From an uncultured Prevotella sp. (GTDB lineage Bacteria; Bacteroidota; Bacteroidia; Bacteroidales; Bacteroidaceae): a stretch of 32,586 nucleotides of DNA. The position numbers were made by a program, and so were the translations under genes. This document shows, one piece after another, positions 32,279 to 32,586 of the stretch; position 1 is the first letter of the stretch, and each line of letters starts with the position of its first letter. The stretch is taken from assembly GCA_905234355.1 (NCBI GenBank), contig CAJOHP010000002.1:1-32586 (forward strand), read 5' to 3'. The notes under the pieces were generated by a model. It made no database searches. It was not told the origin of the DNA and saw only the letters and a list, made by a program, of their open reading frames with translations.

Positions 32279-32456
32279 TTCCCACGGTTTGTGTTGACAT
32301 AGATGGAGTATTAACCTTTTGCCATCTTTCTGGCTCTTTTTGTTTCATCCTGTAAGTCTCATCGGTCGTGTAGCCCGCTACACTCTCTCTTCGACTTACA
32401 GACTGAAAGCAAAAATAGCTTAAAAATCTGCCAAAGCTAATTAATAGAACCCACCT
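32263..32456. mobile_element. 194-bp MITE-like palindromic element
   Basis: AGGTGGGTTCTATTAATT (32263-32280) and its exact reverse complement (32439-32456) bound the element. Inside, 32309-32446 forms an imperfect long hairpin: CTGTAAGTC (32350-32358) pairs with GACTTACAG (32393-32401) and GTGTAGC (32368-32374) with GCTACAC (32377-32383). No reading frame of useful length exists. Copies at 1531-1613 (internally deleted) and about 100-145 show that it is dispersed. No clear target duplication is seen (left flank ACGTT, right flank TTAAA). Confidence 0.65.
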
Positions 32457-32466
32457 TTAAATAATA

Positions 32467-32586
32467 TTATCCCATGACCACGTCGAGTACCATCATCAGT
32501 ACGAAACCGATGGCAAAGCCGATGGTGCTGAGGTTGGAGTGCTGGCCTTCTGAAGCTTCGGGAATCAGTTCTTCTACGACGACGTA
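32467..32586 (-). CDS. ZIP family metal transporter, 3' end
   Basis: Only the last 39 residues lie in the window; the gene continues past the right edge. EELIPEASEGQHSNLSTIGF is the metal-binding helix segment of ZIP proteins, where a glutamate and histidine coordinate Zn2+, and AIGFVLMMVLDVVMG is the final membrane helix. It probably imports zinc or another divalent metal. The stop lies 11 bases from the inverted-repeat end of the MITE-like element. Confidence 0.85.
   Translation of the reverse strand, partial: YVVVEELIPEASEGQHSNLSTIGFAIGFVLMMVLDVVMG

Overview
The window reads as chromosomal DNA of a Bacteroidota bacterium, most likely a Prevotellaceae member (Prevotella or a close relative). 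I infer this from the repeated TAnnTTTG promoter -7 boxes, several with a TTTG box 20 bases upstream, the BspA-type leucine-rich repeat protein, the Bacteroidales-style LutABC, TypA and BCAT proteins, and a GC-rich coding bias. The assignment rests on recalled family resemblance, not on a search. No tRNA, rRNA, CRISPR array or phage module was seen.

Layout. 1-1.4 kb: a Bax-inhibitor-1 membrane protein and a small XRE regulator, both minus strand. 1.7-4.5 kb: lutABC (L-lactate oxidation) on the plus strand. 4.6-11.8 kb: a minus-strand cluster of eight genes with gaps of at most about 22 bp or with overlaps, transcribed MATE exporter, 61-aa membrane protein, rmlB, a duplicated TM-TM-PH-like membrane protein, purT, acyltransferase 3, an FdtA-like ketoisomerase and a GNAT/FemAB-like acyltransferase. 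12.0-15.2 kb: secreted subtilisin-like peptidase, xseA and xseB. 15.2-17.3 kb: two very small membrane proteins, ilvE-type aminotransferase and a DUF975-like membrane protein. 17.7-21.5 kb: trmB, a 19-repeat LRR surface protein and mrp. 21.7-23.7 kb: secreted GH51 arabinofuranosidase. 23.8-24.2 kb: a stand-alone receiver domain. 24.6-27.1 kb: YfhO-family membrane protein. 27.2-28.5 kb: pfs-luxS (SAH detoxification and AI-2 production). 28.5-30.3 kb: typA. 30.6-30.9 kb: rpsO with a structured leader. 31.0-32.5 kb: an accessory pocket with an Rpn-family nuclease carrying four 24-bp tandem repeats, a decayed LRR-gene remnant and a 194-bp MITE-like palindrome. 32.5 kb to the end: the 3' end of a ZIP metal transporter.

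The most interesting material is structural. All five convergent gene junctions (lutC/GNAT, mrp/GH51, receiver/YfhO, luxS/typA, rpn/ZIP) hold strong palindromes, mostly without T-tracts and built from at least three different dispersed repeat families. The 194-bp element at 32263-32456 has perfect 18-bp inverted ends, abuts the broken LRR gene, and has an internally deleted copy at 1531-1613 and a diverged copy near 100-145. The Rpn gene has the architecture expected of an antiphage nuclease that encodes its own C-terminal inhibitor. The rpsO leader can form three to four small hairpins and is a candidate S15 autoregulatory RNA. Most other genes are ordinary housekeeping or envelope genes.
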